The notes beneath the pieces are model-generated. The model ran no database searches and had not been told where the DNA came from. It was given only the letters and a program-made list of their open reading frames with translations. A stretch of DNA of 64,000 bases, from contig NZ_JAOVQN010000003.1 of the NCBI RefSeq assembly GCF_025673445.1, positions 62,001 through 126,000 on the forward strand. The letters run 5' to 3'. This DNA comes from Ruegeria_B marisflavi (GTDB taxonomy: Bacteria; Pseudomonadota; Alphaproteobacteria; Rhodobacterales; Rhodobacteraceae). Positions 8,089 through 16,229 of this stretch are shown piece by piece (position 1 is the first letter of the stretch; each line of letters opens with the position of its first letter). The position numbers and the translations under genes are program-made.

Positions 8089-9051
8089 GTGGCTCTAGAA
8101 GATGCGAAGAATGCGGTGGACGAGGCGTTCACCGTACCGGAACTCAAGGGGCTGGCCTTTGAGAACACGTTTGGCGGGGCGGTGTCCTTCCTGCGCAGGC
8201 TTTATACAAAGAACCTGCAAGGCGTCGATGTCGCGGTGACGGGCGTGCCGTTCGACCAGGCGGTGACCAACCGGACCGGCACCCGGATGGGGCCGCGTGC
8301 CATCCGCGAGGCGAGCACGCTGCAATCCATGGACGAACCCTATGGCTGGCCGTTTGCGGCGCTGAGCGATCTGGCCATTGTCGACTATGGCGACCTGGCC
8401 TTTGATTATGCCGATGTGGCGGCCTTTCCGGACCGTCTGAGCGACCATATCCGCACCATTCTGGCCGCGGATGTGCCGACCGTGGCGCTGGGTGGGGATC
8501 ACTATATCAGCTTCCCCATTCTCAAGGCCTATGCCGAGAAATACGGGCCGATGTCGCTGGTGCATTTCGATGCCCATTCGGACACCTGGGCCGATGACAA
8601 CATGGAGCGGATCGACCACGGCACCATGTTCTACAAGGCGGTGAAGCTTGGGCTGGTGGACCCGGCGCGCTCGGTGCAGATCGGCATCCGGACCACCAAC
8701 CCGGACACGATGGGGTTCAACATCATCGACGCGCGCGCGGTCGAGGAGCGTGGCGCGGCGGCGGTTGCCAAACAGGTGCGCGAGATTGTCGGTGATCATC
8801 CGGTCTATCTGACCTTTGATATCGACGCGCTGGATCCGGCCTATGCGCCTGGTACCGGCACGCCGGTCTGGGGTGGCCTGAGTTCCATGCAGGCCGCGAT
8901 CATGCTGCGCGACCTGGGCGGCATCAACATCAAGGGCGGTGACGTGGTCGAGGTCTCTCCGCCTTATGATACCACCGGCGCGACCGCTATCGCAGGCGCG
9001 CATGTGGCGACGCAGCTCATCTGTCTGCTGGGGTGGAACAAGCTGGTATGA
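8089..9051 (+). CDS. speB: Agmatinase-family ureohydrolase 1
   Basis: 320 residues. Ureohydrolases use a binuclear Mn centre to release urea from guanidino compounds; agmatinase gives putrescine. The three metal motifs are complete: GGDHYISFP, HFDAHSDTW and TFDIDALDPAYAPGTGTPVWGG. Start is GTG 8089, supported by an AAGGAGGA ribosome-binding site at 8071-8078. The next gene, a paralogue, overlaps its stop codon (ATGA). Agmatine is the default guess; guanidinobutyrate or another guanidino acid is equally possible, because these families are not separable by eye. Confidence 0.85.
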   Translation: MALEDAKNAVDEAFTVPELKGLAFENTFGGAVSFLRRLYTKNLQGVDVAVTGVPFDQAVTNRTGTRMGPRAIREASTLQSMDEPYGWPFAALSDLAIVDYGDLAFDYADVAAFPDRLSDHIRTILAADVPTVALGGDHYISFPILKAYAEKYGPMSLVHFDAHSDTWADDNMERIDHGTMFYKAVKLGLVDPARSVQIGIRTTNPDTMGFNIIDARAVEERGAAAVAKQVREIVGDHPVYLTFDIDALDPAYAPGTGTPVWGGLSSMQAAIMLRDLGGINIKGGDVVEVSPPYDTTGATAIAGAHVATQLICLLGWNKLV

Positions 9052-9995
9052 GCGATTTCAACCAGCCCATAGGTGGCAACGATCTGGCCCGGTTTTCCGG
9101 GCCGAACACCTTCATGCGGCTGCCGCAGGCGCAGGCGCTGGGGGGGCTGGACGTGGCCATTCTGGGGGTGCCGATGGATATCGGCACCTCGTGGCGCTCG
9201 GGCACACGGTTTGGGCCGAAACAGATCCGCGCCGAAAGCGCGATGATCCGGCCCTATAACATGTCGACCGGGGCGGCGCCCTTTGACAGTTTGCAGATTG
9301 CCGATATCGGCGATTTGGCGATCAACACGTTTTCGCTGGCCGACAGCCTGCGTATCATCAAGGAGAGCTATGACGCGATCCTGACCCATGACGTGATCCC
9401 GGTGGCGATGGGGGGCGATCACTCGATCACCCTGCCGATCCTGCGGGCGATTGCGGCCAAACATGGCCCGGTGGCGCTGGTGCATGTGGATGCCCATGCG
9501 GATGTAAACGACGAGATGTTCGGCGAGCGTGAAACACACGGCACCGTGTTCCGCCGTGCCTATGAGGAAGGGTTGATCCAGCCCGACAAGACCTATCAGA
9601 TCGGTATTCGCGGATCGGGTTATGCGGCCACCGATTTTACCGAGGCGCAGGGTTGGGGATTTCAGCATTTCCCGGCCTGGGAGCTGTGGCACCGCAGCCT
9701 GAAGCCGTTGGGTGAGGAGATCCGCCGCGATATCGGGGACCGGCCGGTCTATGTGACCTATGATATCGACAGTCTCGATCCGGCCTATGCGCCCGGCACC
9801 GGCACGCCCGAGATCGGCGGGCTGACCACGCCACAGGCGCTGGAACTGATCCATGCACTGAAGGGGCTGAATATCGTCGGCTGCGATCTGGTCGAGGTGT
9901 CGCCGCCCTATGACACCTCGGGCAACACGGCGCTGACGGCGGCCAATCTGCTCTATGAACTGCTCTGCGTGCTGCCCGGCGTGCGGGCGCGCTGA
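9048..9995 (+). CDS. speB: Agmatinase-family ureohydrolase 2
   Basis: 315-residue paralogue of the preceding gene, with its own full set of metal motifs: GGDHSITLP, HVDAHADVND and TYDIDSLDPAYAPGTGTPEIGG. It keeps the N-terminal FSGPNTFMRLP and MDIGTSWRSGTRFGP stretches seen in agmatinases and guanidinobutyrases. Start taken at ATG 9048 because it overlaps the upstream TGA; a GTG at 9033 would add five residues. The two copies differ clearly around the active-site loops, so they may have different substrates or form a hetero-oligomer. Confidence 0.85.
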   Translation: MSDFNQPIGGNDLARFSGPNTFMRLPQAQALGGLDVAILGVPMDIGTSWRSGTRFGPKQIRAESAMIRPYNMSTGAAPFDSLQIADIGDLAINTFSLADSLRIIKESYDAILTHDVIPVAMGGDHSITLPILRAIAAKHGPVALVHVDAHADVNDEMFGERETHGTVFRRAYEEGLIQPDKTYQIGIRGSGYAATDFTEAQGWGFQHFPAWELWHRSLKPLGEEIRRDIGDRPVYVTYDIDSLDPAYAPGTGTPEIGGLTTPQALELIHALKGLNIVGCDLVEVSPPYDTSGNTALTAANLLYELLCVLPGVRAR

Positions 9996-9998
9996 GCG

Positions 9999-10403
9999 GT
10001 GCGGATGCTGGTCTGGTTCCTGATTGCGCTGGTCGTGCTGGGGCTTGTCTGGATCAGGCTTGCGCCCTCGGACCCGGCGCGCTGGCACCAGCGCCCGGCG
10101 GTGGCGGCGGACCGCGACATGAAGGGCGGTGTTCTGCGTGCCGTGGTGACCGGGCCGGAGGGGCTGGTGCGACTGGATGCGGTCGCGCGCGCCACCCCGC
10201 GCACGCGGGTGCTGGCCGGGTCGGTCGGGCAGGGCATGGTTACATATGTCACCCGCAGCCGCGTGTTCGGCTTTCCCGACTACACCACGGCCTGGCAGGA
10301 TGGCGATACGCTGCGGATCTGGGGGCGGCTCAGGTTCGGGCGCTCAGATCTTGGGGTAAACCGCGACCGTGTCGATCAGTGGCTTGCGGCGCTGAGGCAC
10401 TAG
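9999..10403 (+). CDS. DUF1499-family membrane-anchored protein
   Basis: 134 residues with an N-terminal membrane anchor (MLVWFLIALVVLGLVWIRLA) and a periplasmic domain that matches DUF1499: YVTRSRVFGFPDYTT followed by the C-terminal GRSDLGVNRDRVDQWL. The function of DUF1499 is not known. GTG 9999 is three bases after the second ureohydrolase stop; ATG 10005 is an alternative start. Its last 60 bases overlap the 3' end of the convergent gene 10344-10637, a long overlap for real genes. Confidence 0.75.
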   Translation: MRMLVWFLIALVVLGLVWIRLAPSDPARWHQRPAVAADRDMKGGVLRAVVTGPEGLVRLDAVARATPRTRVLAGSVGQGMVTYVTRSRVFGFPDYTTAWQDGDTLRIWGRLRFGRSDLGVNRDRVDQWLAALRH

Positions 10404-10637
10404 GCCAGAGGACAGGCAGCCCTCGGACACCTCGCGCCACATCGGTACGTTCAGCGACATCTGGCATTGCGCCATGAACATGCGCCCGTCGACTTGCAGG
10501 CAGATGGTTTCGCCCAGTTCCACCCGGCTGCCGGATGTGTCGGTGCAATAGCAGTCGATGGTCTTGCCGCCGGGGCCGACGACATCGGCCAGAGCCGGGG
10601 ACGCAAACATCAGGATCAGGGCGAGAATACGTGTCAT
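10344..10637 (-). CDS. Small secreted cysteine-containing protein, unknown function
   Basis: 97 residues with a clear Sec signal peptide (MTRILALILMFASPALA, cleavage before DVV). The mature part of about 80 residues holds five cysteines (C29, C31, C46, C58, C74), so disulfides are likely in the periplasm. I do not recognise the family. The signal peptide and codon usage support a real gene, and the 60-base tail overlap with the DUF1499 gene is then genuine. Divergent from prfA, 62 bases away. Confidence 0.7.
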   Translation of the reverse strand: MTRILALILMFASPALADVVGPGGKTIDCYCTDTSGSRVELGETICLQVDGRMFMAQCQMSLNVPMWREVSEGCLSSGLVPQRRKPLIDTVAVYPKI

Positions 10638-10699
10638 GCGCCTAAGCTAGCACAGCCCAGCCCCTTGACCAAAGCCCCCGGATATCGGACACCGCCGCA

Positions 10700-11755
10700 A
10701 TGATCCCAGAAGAACGCCTAGACCAGATTACCCAGCGCTTCCACTATCTGGAGGCGGCCATGGCCGATGGCGCCTCGGGCGGCGATATCGCGCGGCTGGC
10801 CAAGGAATACTCCGACCTGCGCCCGGTGGTCGAGCAGATTGCCGCCTGGCGGCAGCTCTGTTCCGATATGGCCGACGCAAAGGAGATGCTGTCGGACCCG
10901 GACATGAAGGCGCTGGCCGAGGAGGAGCTGCCGCTGCTCAAGGCGCGCCTGCCCGAGGCCGAACGCGCGCTGCAACTGGCGCTGTTACCCAAGGACGAGG
11001 CCGACGCGCGGCCCGCGATGCTGGAAATCCGGCCCGGAACCGGCGGCGACGAGGCGGCGTTGTTCGCGGGCGATCTGCTACGCATGTACCAGCGTCATGC
11101 CGAGGCGCGCGGCTGGAAGCTGGAGCTGATCGAGTTGCAAGAGACCGAGCTGGGCGGCATCAAGGAAGTGGTGGCCAGGATCAGCGGCGAGAATGTCTTT
11201 GCCCGGCTGAAATACGAGAGCGGCGTGCACCGGGTACAGCGGGTGCCCGAGACCGAGAGCGGTGGGCGCATCCATACCTCGGCCGCGACGGTGGCCGTGC
11301 TGCCCGAGGCGCAGGATGTCGATATCCAGATCGATCCGGGCGATATCCGCATCGACACGATGCGGTCGTCTGGTGCCGGCGGGCAGCACGTGAACACCAC
11401 CGATTCGGCGGTACGGATCACCCACCTGCCCAGCGGCATCGTGGTGACCAGTTCCGAGAAGTCGCAGCACCGCAATCGCGAGATCGCGATGCAGGTGCTG
11501 AAAACCCGGCTTTACGACCTTGAACGCCAGCGGCTGGACAGCGAACGCTCGGCCAGCCGCTCGGCGCAGGTGGGAACCGGCGACCGGTCGGAACGGATCC
11601 GCACTTATAATTTCCCGCAGGGGCGGATGACCGATCACCGGATCAACCTGACGCTCTACAAGCTCGATGCGGTGATGCAGGGCGATCTGGACGAGGTGAT
11701 CGACGCGCTGATCGCCGACGGGCAGGCGCGGATGCTGGCCGAGATGGGGCAATGA
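10700..11755 (+). CDS. prfA: Peptide chain release factor 1
   Basis: Reads UAA and UAG stop codons and triggers peptide release on the ribosome. 351 residues, standard length. The catalytic GGQ is at residues 227-229 (SSGAGGQHVNTTDSAVR), and the RF1-type anticodon-loop stretch RVPETESGGRIHTSAAT is present, marking RF1 rather than RF2. The C-terminal NFPQGRMTDHRINLTLYKL is typical. ATG 10700. Its TGA overlaps the start of prmC, whose product methylates the GGQ glutamine of this protein. Confidence 0.97.
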   Translation: MIPEERLDQITQRFHYLEAAMADGASGGDIARLAKEYSDLRPVVEQIAAWRQLCSDMADAKEMLSDPDMKALAEEELPLLKARLPEAERALQLALLPKDEADARPAMLEIRPGTGGDEAALFAGDLLRMYQRHAEARGWKLELIELQETELGGIKEVVARISGENVFARLKYESGVHRVQRVPETESGGRIHTSAATVAVLPEAQDVDIQIDPGDIRIDTMRSSGAGGQHVNTTDSAVRITHLPSGIVVTSSEKSQHRNREIAMQVLKTRLYDLERQRLDSERSASRSAQVGTGDRSERIRTYNFPQGRMTDHRINLTLYKLDAVMQGDLDEVIDALIADGQARMLAEMGQ

Positions 11756-12594
11756 GCGGTCAGACCGCTGCCCAGGCCATGGTTGCCGCCACCGCCCGGC
11801 TGCGCGCCGCCGGTGTGCCCGACCCAGCCCGCGATGCGCGGCTGCTCCTGGCCCATGCCGCGCGGATCGAGGCCAGCCGCGTGACCCTGATCGCGCCCGA
11901 GGATCTGGCCCCGGATATTGCCGAGCGTTACGAGCAGTTGATTGCACTGCGGGCGGTCCGGGTGCCGGTATCGCATCTGCTGGGCGAGCGCGAATTCTAT
12001 GGCCGCCGGTTCAAGGTCTCGGGCGAGGTGCTGGACCCGCGCCCCGAGACCGAGATCCTGATCGAGGCGGCGCTGAGCGCACCGTTTGAACGGGTGCTGG
12101 ACCTGGGGACCGGGTCGGGCTGCATTCTGGTGACCCTTTTGGCCGAGCGGCCCGAGGCGACCGGGCTTGGTGTCGATCTGAGCGAAGTGGCCTGCTTGCA
12201 GGCCAGCGCCAACGCGGTGCTGCACCGGGTGGCCGACCGGGCGGATGTGCGGACCTCGGACTGGTTCGCGCAGGTGGCCGGGCGGTTCGACCTGATCGTC
12301 TCGAACCCGCCCTATATCGCGCTGGAGGAGATGCCGGGGCTGGCGCCCGAGGTAATCGAGCACGAACCCCGGATGGCGCTGACCGATGGCGGCGACGGGT
12401 TGGGCGCCTATCGGCGGATCGCCGCTGGCGCGCCTGATCACCTGCGGTCTGGCGGTCGGCTGATGGTCGAGATCGGCCCGACACAGGCGCTGGCGGTGTC
12501 GCAACTCTTCGAAGCGGCGGGTCTGTCGGGCGTCCGGGTGATTCCGGATCTGGACGGGCGCGACCGTGTCGTGACGGCAGTCTTGGTGGAATAA
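11752..12594 (+). CDS. prmC: Release factor glutamine methyltransferase PrmC/HemK
   Basis: SAM-dependent N5-methylation of the Gln in the GGQ motif of release factors. 280 residues: an N-terminal helical domain that binds the release factor, then a Rossmann methyltransferase with motif I VLDLGTGSGCILVTLL and the catalytic NPPY (DLIVSNPPYIALEEMPGL). HEPRMALTDGGDGLGAYR is another PrmC block. The ATG overlaps the prfA stop (ATGA), so enzyme and substrate are translationally coupled. Confidence 0.96.
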   Translation: MSGQTAAQAMVAATARLRAAGVPDPARDARLLLAHAARIEASRVTLIAPEDLAPDIAERYEQLIALRAVRVPVSHLLGEREFYGRRFKVSGEVLDPRPETEILIEAALSAPFERVLDLGTGSGCILVTLLAERPEATGLGVDLSEVACLQASANAVLHRVADRADVRTSDWFAQVAGRFDLIVSNPPYIALEEMPGLAPEVIEHEPRMALTDGGDGLGAYRRIAAGAPDHLRSGGRLMVEIGPTQALAVSQLFEAAGLSGVRVIPDLDGRDRVVTAVLVE

Positions 12595-12828
12595 CCCGGT
12601 CTGGTGCGGTGCAAATGTGCCAATCCTGATCGAAATACTGATATTTTTCGGCCAAACCTCTTGTCTGCGGCGGCTGAACGTGGTTACTCGGGATTGTCGC
12701 GGCATTTGATGCGCAGGATACGGTGCATCCCCGACAACACGCCCAAAAAGTCGATGACCCGGCAGCAAATTCCGCCAGCGGCATCGAGGGGTTCATCGGC
12801 AGAGACCAACAAGGCTGACGTTAACAAT

Positions 12829-13473
12829 ATGAGATCGTCCAAATCCCGTTCGCGGTCGAAAAACAACCGCAACCGGCCCACTGGCGGCAATGTCGTCAAC
12901 CGCGTGTTCGACAGCTCCGGCCCCGAGGGCAAGGTGCGCGGCACGCCGCAGCAGATCATCGAGAAGTACAACCAGCTTGCCCGCGATGCGCAGCTGGCTA
13001 ACGACCGGGTGGCTGCGGAGAACTTTCAGCAGCATGCCGAGCACTATACCCGGCTGCTGAGCGAGGCGCAGCGCGAGATCGACGCGCGCCGAGAAGAGCA
13101 GGAGCGTCACAACCGCGAACGTCAGGTCGAGCGCGACCGCGAGCGGGCCGAGCGGCAGGAGCGGGAAAGCAACACGCCCGCAGATCTTGCCGATGCGCCG
13201 CAGCCGAGCCTGCTGGACATGGGAACGAACGACCAGGTCGAGGACGACTCGGGACTGGTGGAAACGCCCGAAAGCCGTGGCGGTGGCCGCCCGAAACGCA
13301 AGGAACCGGCGCCGCAGGGCGCGGCATCCGAGCCTAAAGCGGCAGCCGAGCCCGAGGGTGCGGCCGAGCCCAAACCCAAAAAGCCGCGCCGTCCGCGGAC
13401 GCGCAAACCCGCGGCGGCAGACGAGCCGACCGATCCGCAACCTGGTGGCGGCCCCGCCGAAGCGGCAGAATAA
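12829..13473 (+). CDS. DUF4167-family basic/charged protein
   Basis: 214 residues. The N-terminal MRSSKSRSRSKNNRNRP, followed by the conserved NVVNRVFDSSGPEGKVRGTPQQIIEKYNQLARDAQ block (residues ~20-60) and a charged helical stretch rich in Arg/Glu, define DUF4167, an alphaproteobacterial family. The C-terminal half is low-complexity (Pro/Ala/Lys/Arg with PKKPRRPRTRKP), which suggests nucleic-acid binding or disorder. Start chosen at ATG 12829 because the family begins exactly there; the frame is open upstream to 12604 but non-conserved. It follows prfA-prmC after a 234-base gap and ends in a strong terminator. Function unknown. Confidence 0.85.
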   Translation: MRSSKSRSRSKNNRNRPTGGNVVNRVFDSSGPEGKVRGTPQQIIEKYNQLARDAQLANDRVAAENFQQHAEHYTRLLSEAQREIDARREEQERHNRERQVERDRERAERQERESNTPADLADAPQPSLLDMGTNDQVEDDSGLVETPESRGGGRPKRKEPAPQGAASEPKAAAEPEGAAEPKPKKPRRPRTRKPAAADEPTDPQPGGGPAEAAE

Positions 13474-13499
13474 ACAAGTCTGATCTTGAACAGACGCGC

Positions 13500-13526
13500 G
13501 CACCGCCAAATTGGGCGGTGCTTTTT
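13500..13526 (+). terminator. Rho-independent terminator after the DUF4167 gene
   Basis: GCACCGCC (13500-13507), loop AAATTG, GGCGGTGC (13514-13521), then TTTTT (13522-13526). A perfect 8-bp GC-rich stem followed by a T run, 27 bases after the stop codon. Confidence 0.9.
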
Positions 13527-13644
13527 GTTGTTACGGGGGAATTGACCGAATCTGTGGCTTGCGGCACCGTCTCGCTGCTCAAGTCGGCAGGCAGTGAGTC
13601 TAATCGGTGTGTGCCATAACGCTCCTTTGACTTGGGAAATTGCC

Positions 13645-15219
13645 ATGGAAACGAATACCGCCGCACCCCGCCGCACCCGCCGCCGCACAGCGCCAGTCCC
13701 GGAAATAACAACACCCGATGCATTCCGCGCCTCGCCCGTATCGCTGGCGCAAACCCGGTTCGGGTTCCTGTCGGGCGACCAGATCTCAGATCTGCGTCGC
13801 CGCAGTCTTGATCTGCTGGCCGATTACGGCGTCGTAATCATCCATCCCCGCGCCCGCGCCGCGCTGCTTGCGGCGGGCGCCACGCCCGGGCGCGACGCCG
13901 ACCGGCTGCGCTTTCCGCGCGCGCTGGTCGAGGAGGCGATTGCCGAGGCGCCGCGCGACTTTGCGCTTGCGGGCAAGCGGCGCGCGCTTGACCTGACCAT
14001 TCCCCGGGCGGACGGCGGTTTCATCATGCGCACCGGCACCGGCGCGCACGGCTATGTCGACCCGCGCGATACCAGGTATCGCAATCTGGATCTGAAAGCG
14101 GTGCGCGAGATGGCGGCCGTGGCCAGCGGGCTGAACCAGATCGGCTTCATCGCGCATCCCTTTGTGCACGGCGTGCCCGAAGTGACAGCCGATGTGCATT
14201 CCTTTGCCGAGATGGTGTCGCACACCGACAAGCATTGCTGGATGCAGCCCTATGGCAAGGAGAACATCGAGTTCCTGCTGAAGGTCGCCGCCGTCGCGGC
14301 CGGGGGCGAGGCGGCGCTGAAGGCGCATCCGATCACATCAGTCATCACCTGTTCGTTCTCGCCGCTGGAATTCAAGTATATGGATACCGAGGTGATCCTT
14401 CAGGCCGGTGCGCTTGGGCTGCCGCTGCATGCCTGCTCACTGCCCTCGGCGGGCGGGACCGCGCCGCTCAGCAGCGCCGGGCTGGTATTGATGGCGGCGG
14501 CCGAGATCCTGTCGATGCTGACGGTGACACATGTGCTGGCGCCGGGGACACCGGTAATTGCGGTGCCGCTGATGTTCACGCTGGATATGCGGACCGGTTC
14601 GGCGCTGCAATCCTGCCCGGAATCGATCCAGGCGGCGTCGATGGCGGTGCAGTTGATGAAACAGGGATTTGGCCTGCCGACGCATACCTATGGGTCGGGA
14701 TCGGATACGCCGGATGCCGACCACCAGTCGATGGCCGAACGGGCCCTGATCACGCAGACGGTTGCGCTGTCGGGTGCCGATATCCTGGGCGGGGTCGGAC
14801 AGCTGGAATGTGCGACCGTGTTCAGCCCGGTGCAGGCGGTCCTCGATGACGAAGTGGGGGCGATGGTGCGGCGCTTCATGCAGCCCGCCGAAATCAGCGC
14901 CGAGGCGCTGAACTGGGAGGAAATGCTAAAGGTGCGCGCGGGCGGGCATTTCCTTGACAGCACCCATACGCTGGCGCTCTGCCGGGATCAGCACCAGCCG
15001 GGCGTGTTCCTGCGGCAAGGGCGCGACGATTACGAGAAGTCGGGTCGACGCACCGCATTTGACGCGGCGCGCGACAAGGCGCTGTCGCTGATCGCCGCCG
15101 CGCCGGAGCAGGGGGTATTGAGCGAGGACCAGCGACGTGAGATCGCAGATATCGTGGCGGCGGCCGACCGGTTCATCGTGGATGCCGTGCATCATGGCGC
15201 GGGGACGCAAGTAATCTGA
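13645..15219 (+). CDS. MttB-family (trimethylamine methyltransferase-like) protein, non-pyrrolysine
   Basis: 524 residues matching the MTTB family: the N-terminal Arg-rich start, LLADYGVVIIHPRARAAL, the TGTGAHGYVDPRDTRYRNL block, the HCWMQPYGKENIEFL region and the C-terminal LRQGRDDYEKSGRRTAFDAARDKAL. Archetypal MttB uses pyrrolysine encoded by an internal UAG; this frame has no internal stop, placing it with non-Pyl homologues, one of which (MtgB) demethylates glycine betaine to a corrinoid protein. No corrinoid-protein or reactivase gene is adjacent, so methyl donor and acceptor are unknown. ATG 13645 preferred over a TTG at 13594. Three palindromes follow the gene. Confidence 0.85.
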   Translation: METNTAAPRRTRRRTAPVPEITTPDAFRASPVSLAQTRFGFLSGDQISDLRRRSLDLLADYGVVIIHPRARAALLAAGATPGRDADRLRFPRALVEEAIAEAPRDFALAGKRRALDLTIPRADGGFIMRTGTGAHGYVDPRDTRYRNLDLKAVREMAAVASGLNQIGFIAHPFVHGVPEVTADVHSFAEMVSHTDKHCWMQPYGKENIEFLLKVAAVAAGGEAALKAHPITSVITCSFSPLEFKYMDTEVILQAGALGLPLHACSLPSAGGTAPLSSAGLVLMAAAEILSMLTVTHVLAPGTPVIAVPLMFTLDMRTGSALQSCPESIQAASMAVQLMKQGFGLPTHTYGSGSDTPDADHQSMAERALITQTVALSGADILGGVGQLECATVFSPVQAVLDDEVGAMVRRFMQPAEISAEALNWEEMLKVRAGGHFLDSTHTLALCRDQHQPGVFLRQGRDDYEKSGRRTAFDAARDKALSLIAAAPEQGVLSEDQRREIADIVAAADRFIVDAVHHGAGTQVI

Positions 15220-15226
15220 AACCGCG

Positions 15227-15293
15227 GTTTCCCGGACCGGGAAACGGCCAGAAAATGGAACATTTTCTGTGACAGAATTTCGGGGAAATTCTG
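15227..15293. repeat. Array of three perfect palindromes after the MttB-family gene
   Basis: GTTTCCCGGACCGGGAAAC (15227-15245), CAGAAAATGGAACATTTTCTG (15249-15269) and CAGAATTTCGGGGAAATTCTG (15273-15293) follow one another with 3-base gaps. Each has 9-nt perfect arms and a 1-3-nt loop. They lie between the convergent ends of the methyltransferase gene and rsmA and resemble the pair after eno (2888-2931). Confidence 0.75.
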
Positions 15294-15305
15294 CCTTTGC
15301 CCGGT

Positions 15306-16145
15306 TCAACGGTCCAGCTCTCTGGCGAGGGCGCAGAAGGCTTCGAGCGAGACCTGCTCAGCCCGTTCGGTTGGTGCGATGCCCGCTGCTGTCAGCCTGT
15401 CCTCGATATCGGGGGCCAGGCCCTTGAGCGCGGCGCGCAGCATCTTGCGCCGCTGGTTGAACGCCGCCGCCACGACCCGGCTGAGAATGGCCGCGTTCGC
15501 GGGATACCGGGGTTCGGGCAGGGCGGTCAGGTGGACCACGGCGCTGGAGACCTTTGGCGGCGGCGTGAAGGCCTCGGGCGGCAGCGACAGGACGATCCGC
15601 GCTTCGGCCCGCCATTGCGCCAGAATCGCCAACCGGCCATAGGCCTTGGAGCCAGGCCGGGCGACGATGCGTTCGGCCACTTCGCGCTGGAACATCAGGG
15701 TCAGGCTTTGCCAGAAGGGAGGCCAGTCGGGCGGAGTCAGCCAGCGCACCAGCAGCTCGGTGCCGACGTTATAGGGCAGGTTTGCTGCGATCCGGATTGG
15801 TGGGGTCAGATAGGCCAGCGGGTCGATCTCTAGCGCGTCACCGTTGATCACCTTGAGGCGGCCCGGGTAGGCTTCGGCAATCTCGGACAGAGCAGGCAAG
15901 CAGCGCGGGTCCTTCTCGATCGCCAGGATCCGGCGCGCGCCTTCGGCCAGAAGCCCGCGTGTGAGGCCGCCCGGACCGGGGCCAATTTCCAGCACGTCGC
16001 AATCGCTCAGATCACCCGCCTGGCGCGCGATCTTGGCGGTCAGGTTGAGGTCGAGCAGGAAGTTCTGGCCCAGCGACTTGCGGGCCGAGAGCTGGTGGGT
16101 GGCGATGACCTCGCGCAGTGGAGGCAGGGTGTCGATGGCGCTCAT
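15306..16145 (-). CDS. rsmA: 16S rRNA dimethyladenosine transferase RsmA (KsgA)
   Basis: Dimethylates two adjacent adenosines near the 3' end of 16S rRNA during small-subunit assembly. 279 residues: KSLGQNFLLDLNLTAKIA at the N-terminus, SAM motif I LEIGPGPGGLTRGLL, motif II region LAIEKDPRCLPAL, and the catalytic NLPYNVGTELLVRWL (NLPY motif). C-terminal FNQRRKMLRAALKGL is typical. It is the last gene of the run lptG-lptD-surA-pdxA-rsmA, 84 bases after pdxA. Usual operon neighbours in related bacteria. Confidence 0.97.
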   Translation of the reverse strand: MSAIDTLPPLREVIATHQLSARKSLGQNFLLDLNLTAKIARQAGDLSDCDVLEIGPGPGGLTRGLLAEGARRILAIEKDPRCLPALSEIAEAYPGRLKVINGDALEIDPLAYLTPPIRIAANLPYNVGTELLVRWLTPPDWPPFWQSLTLMFQREVAERIVARPGSKAYGRLAILAQWRAEARIVLSLPPEAFTPPPKVSSAVVHLTALPEPRYPANAAILSRVVAAAFNQRRKMLRAALKGLAPDIEDRLTAAGIAPTERAEQVSLEAFCALARELDR

Positions 16146-16193
16146 AGGTTCAGGATGTATGCGTTGCAGCAGGGGAAGCGCCAGAGGATTTCG

Positions 16194-16224
16194 TCTCCGG
16201 CGGGAGTTTTTGCAGCGAAATGAA
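16194..16224 (-). repeat. Decayed gene-3'-end repeat, copy C
   Basis: CTCCGGCGGGAGTTTTTGCAGCGAAATGAAG lies just before the pdxA stop codon at 16230. It retains the CTCC-GGAGT-TTGC-GC-GAAATGAAG blocks of copies A and B but lacks the GGGGGCGCTGCCCCC part. Shorter and more divergent, hence lower confidence. Confidence 0.4.
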
Positions 16225-16229
16225 GGGGG

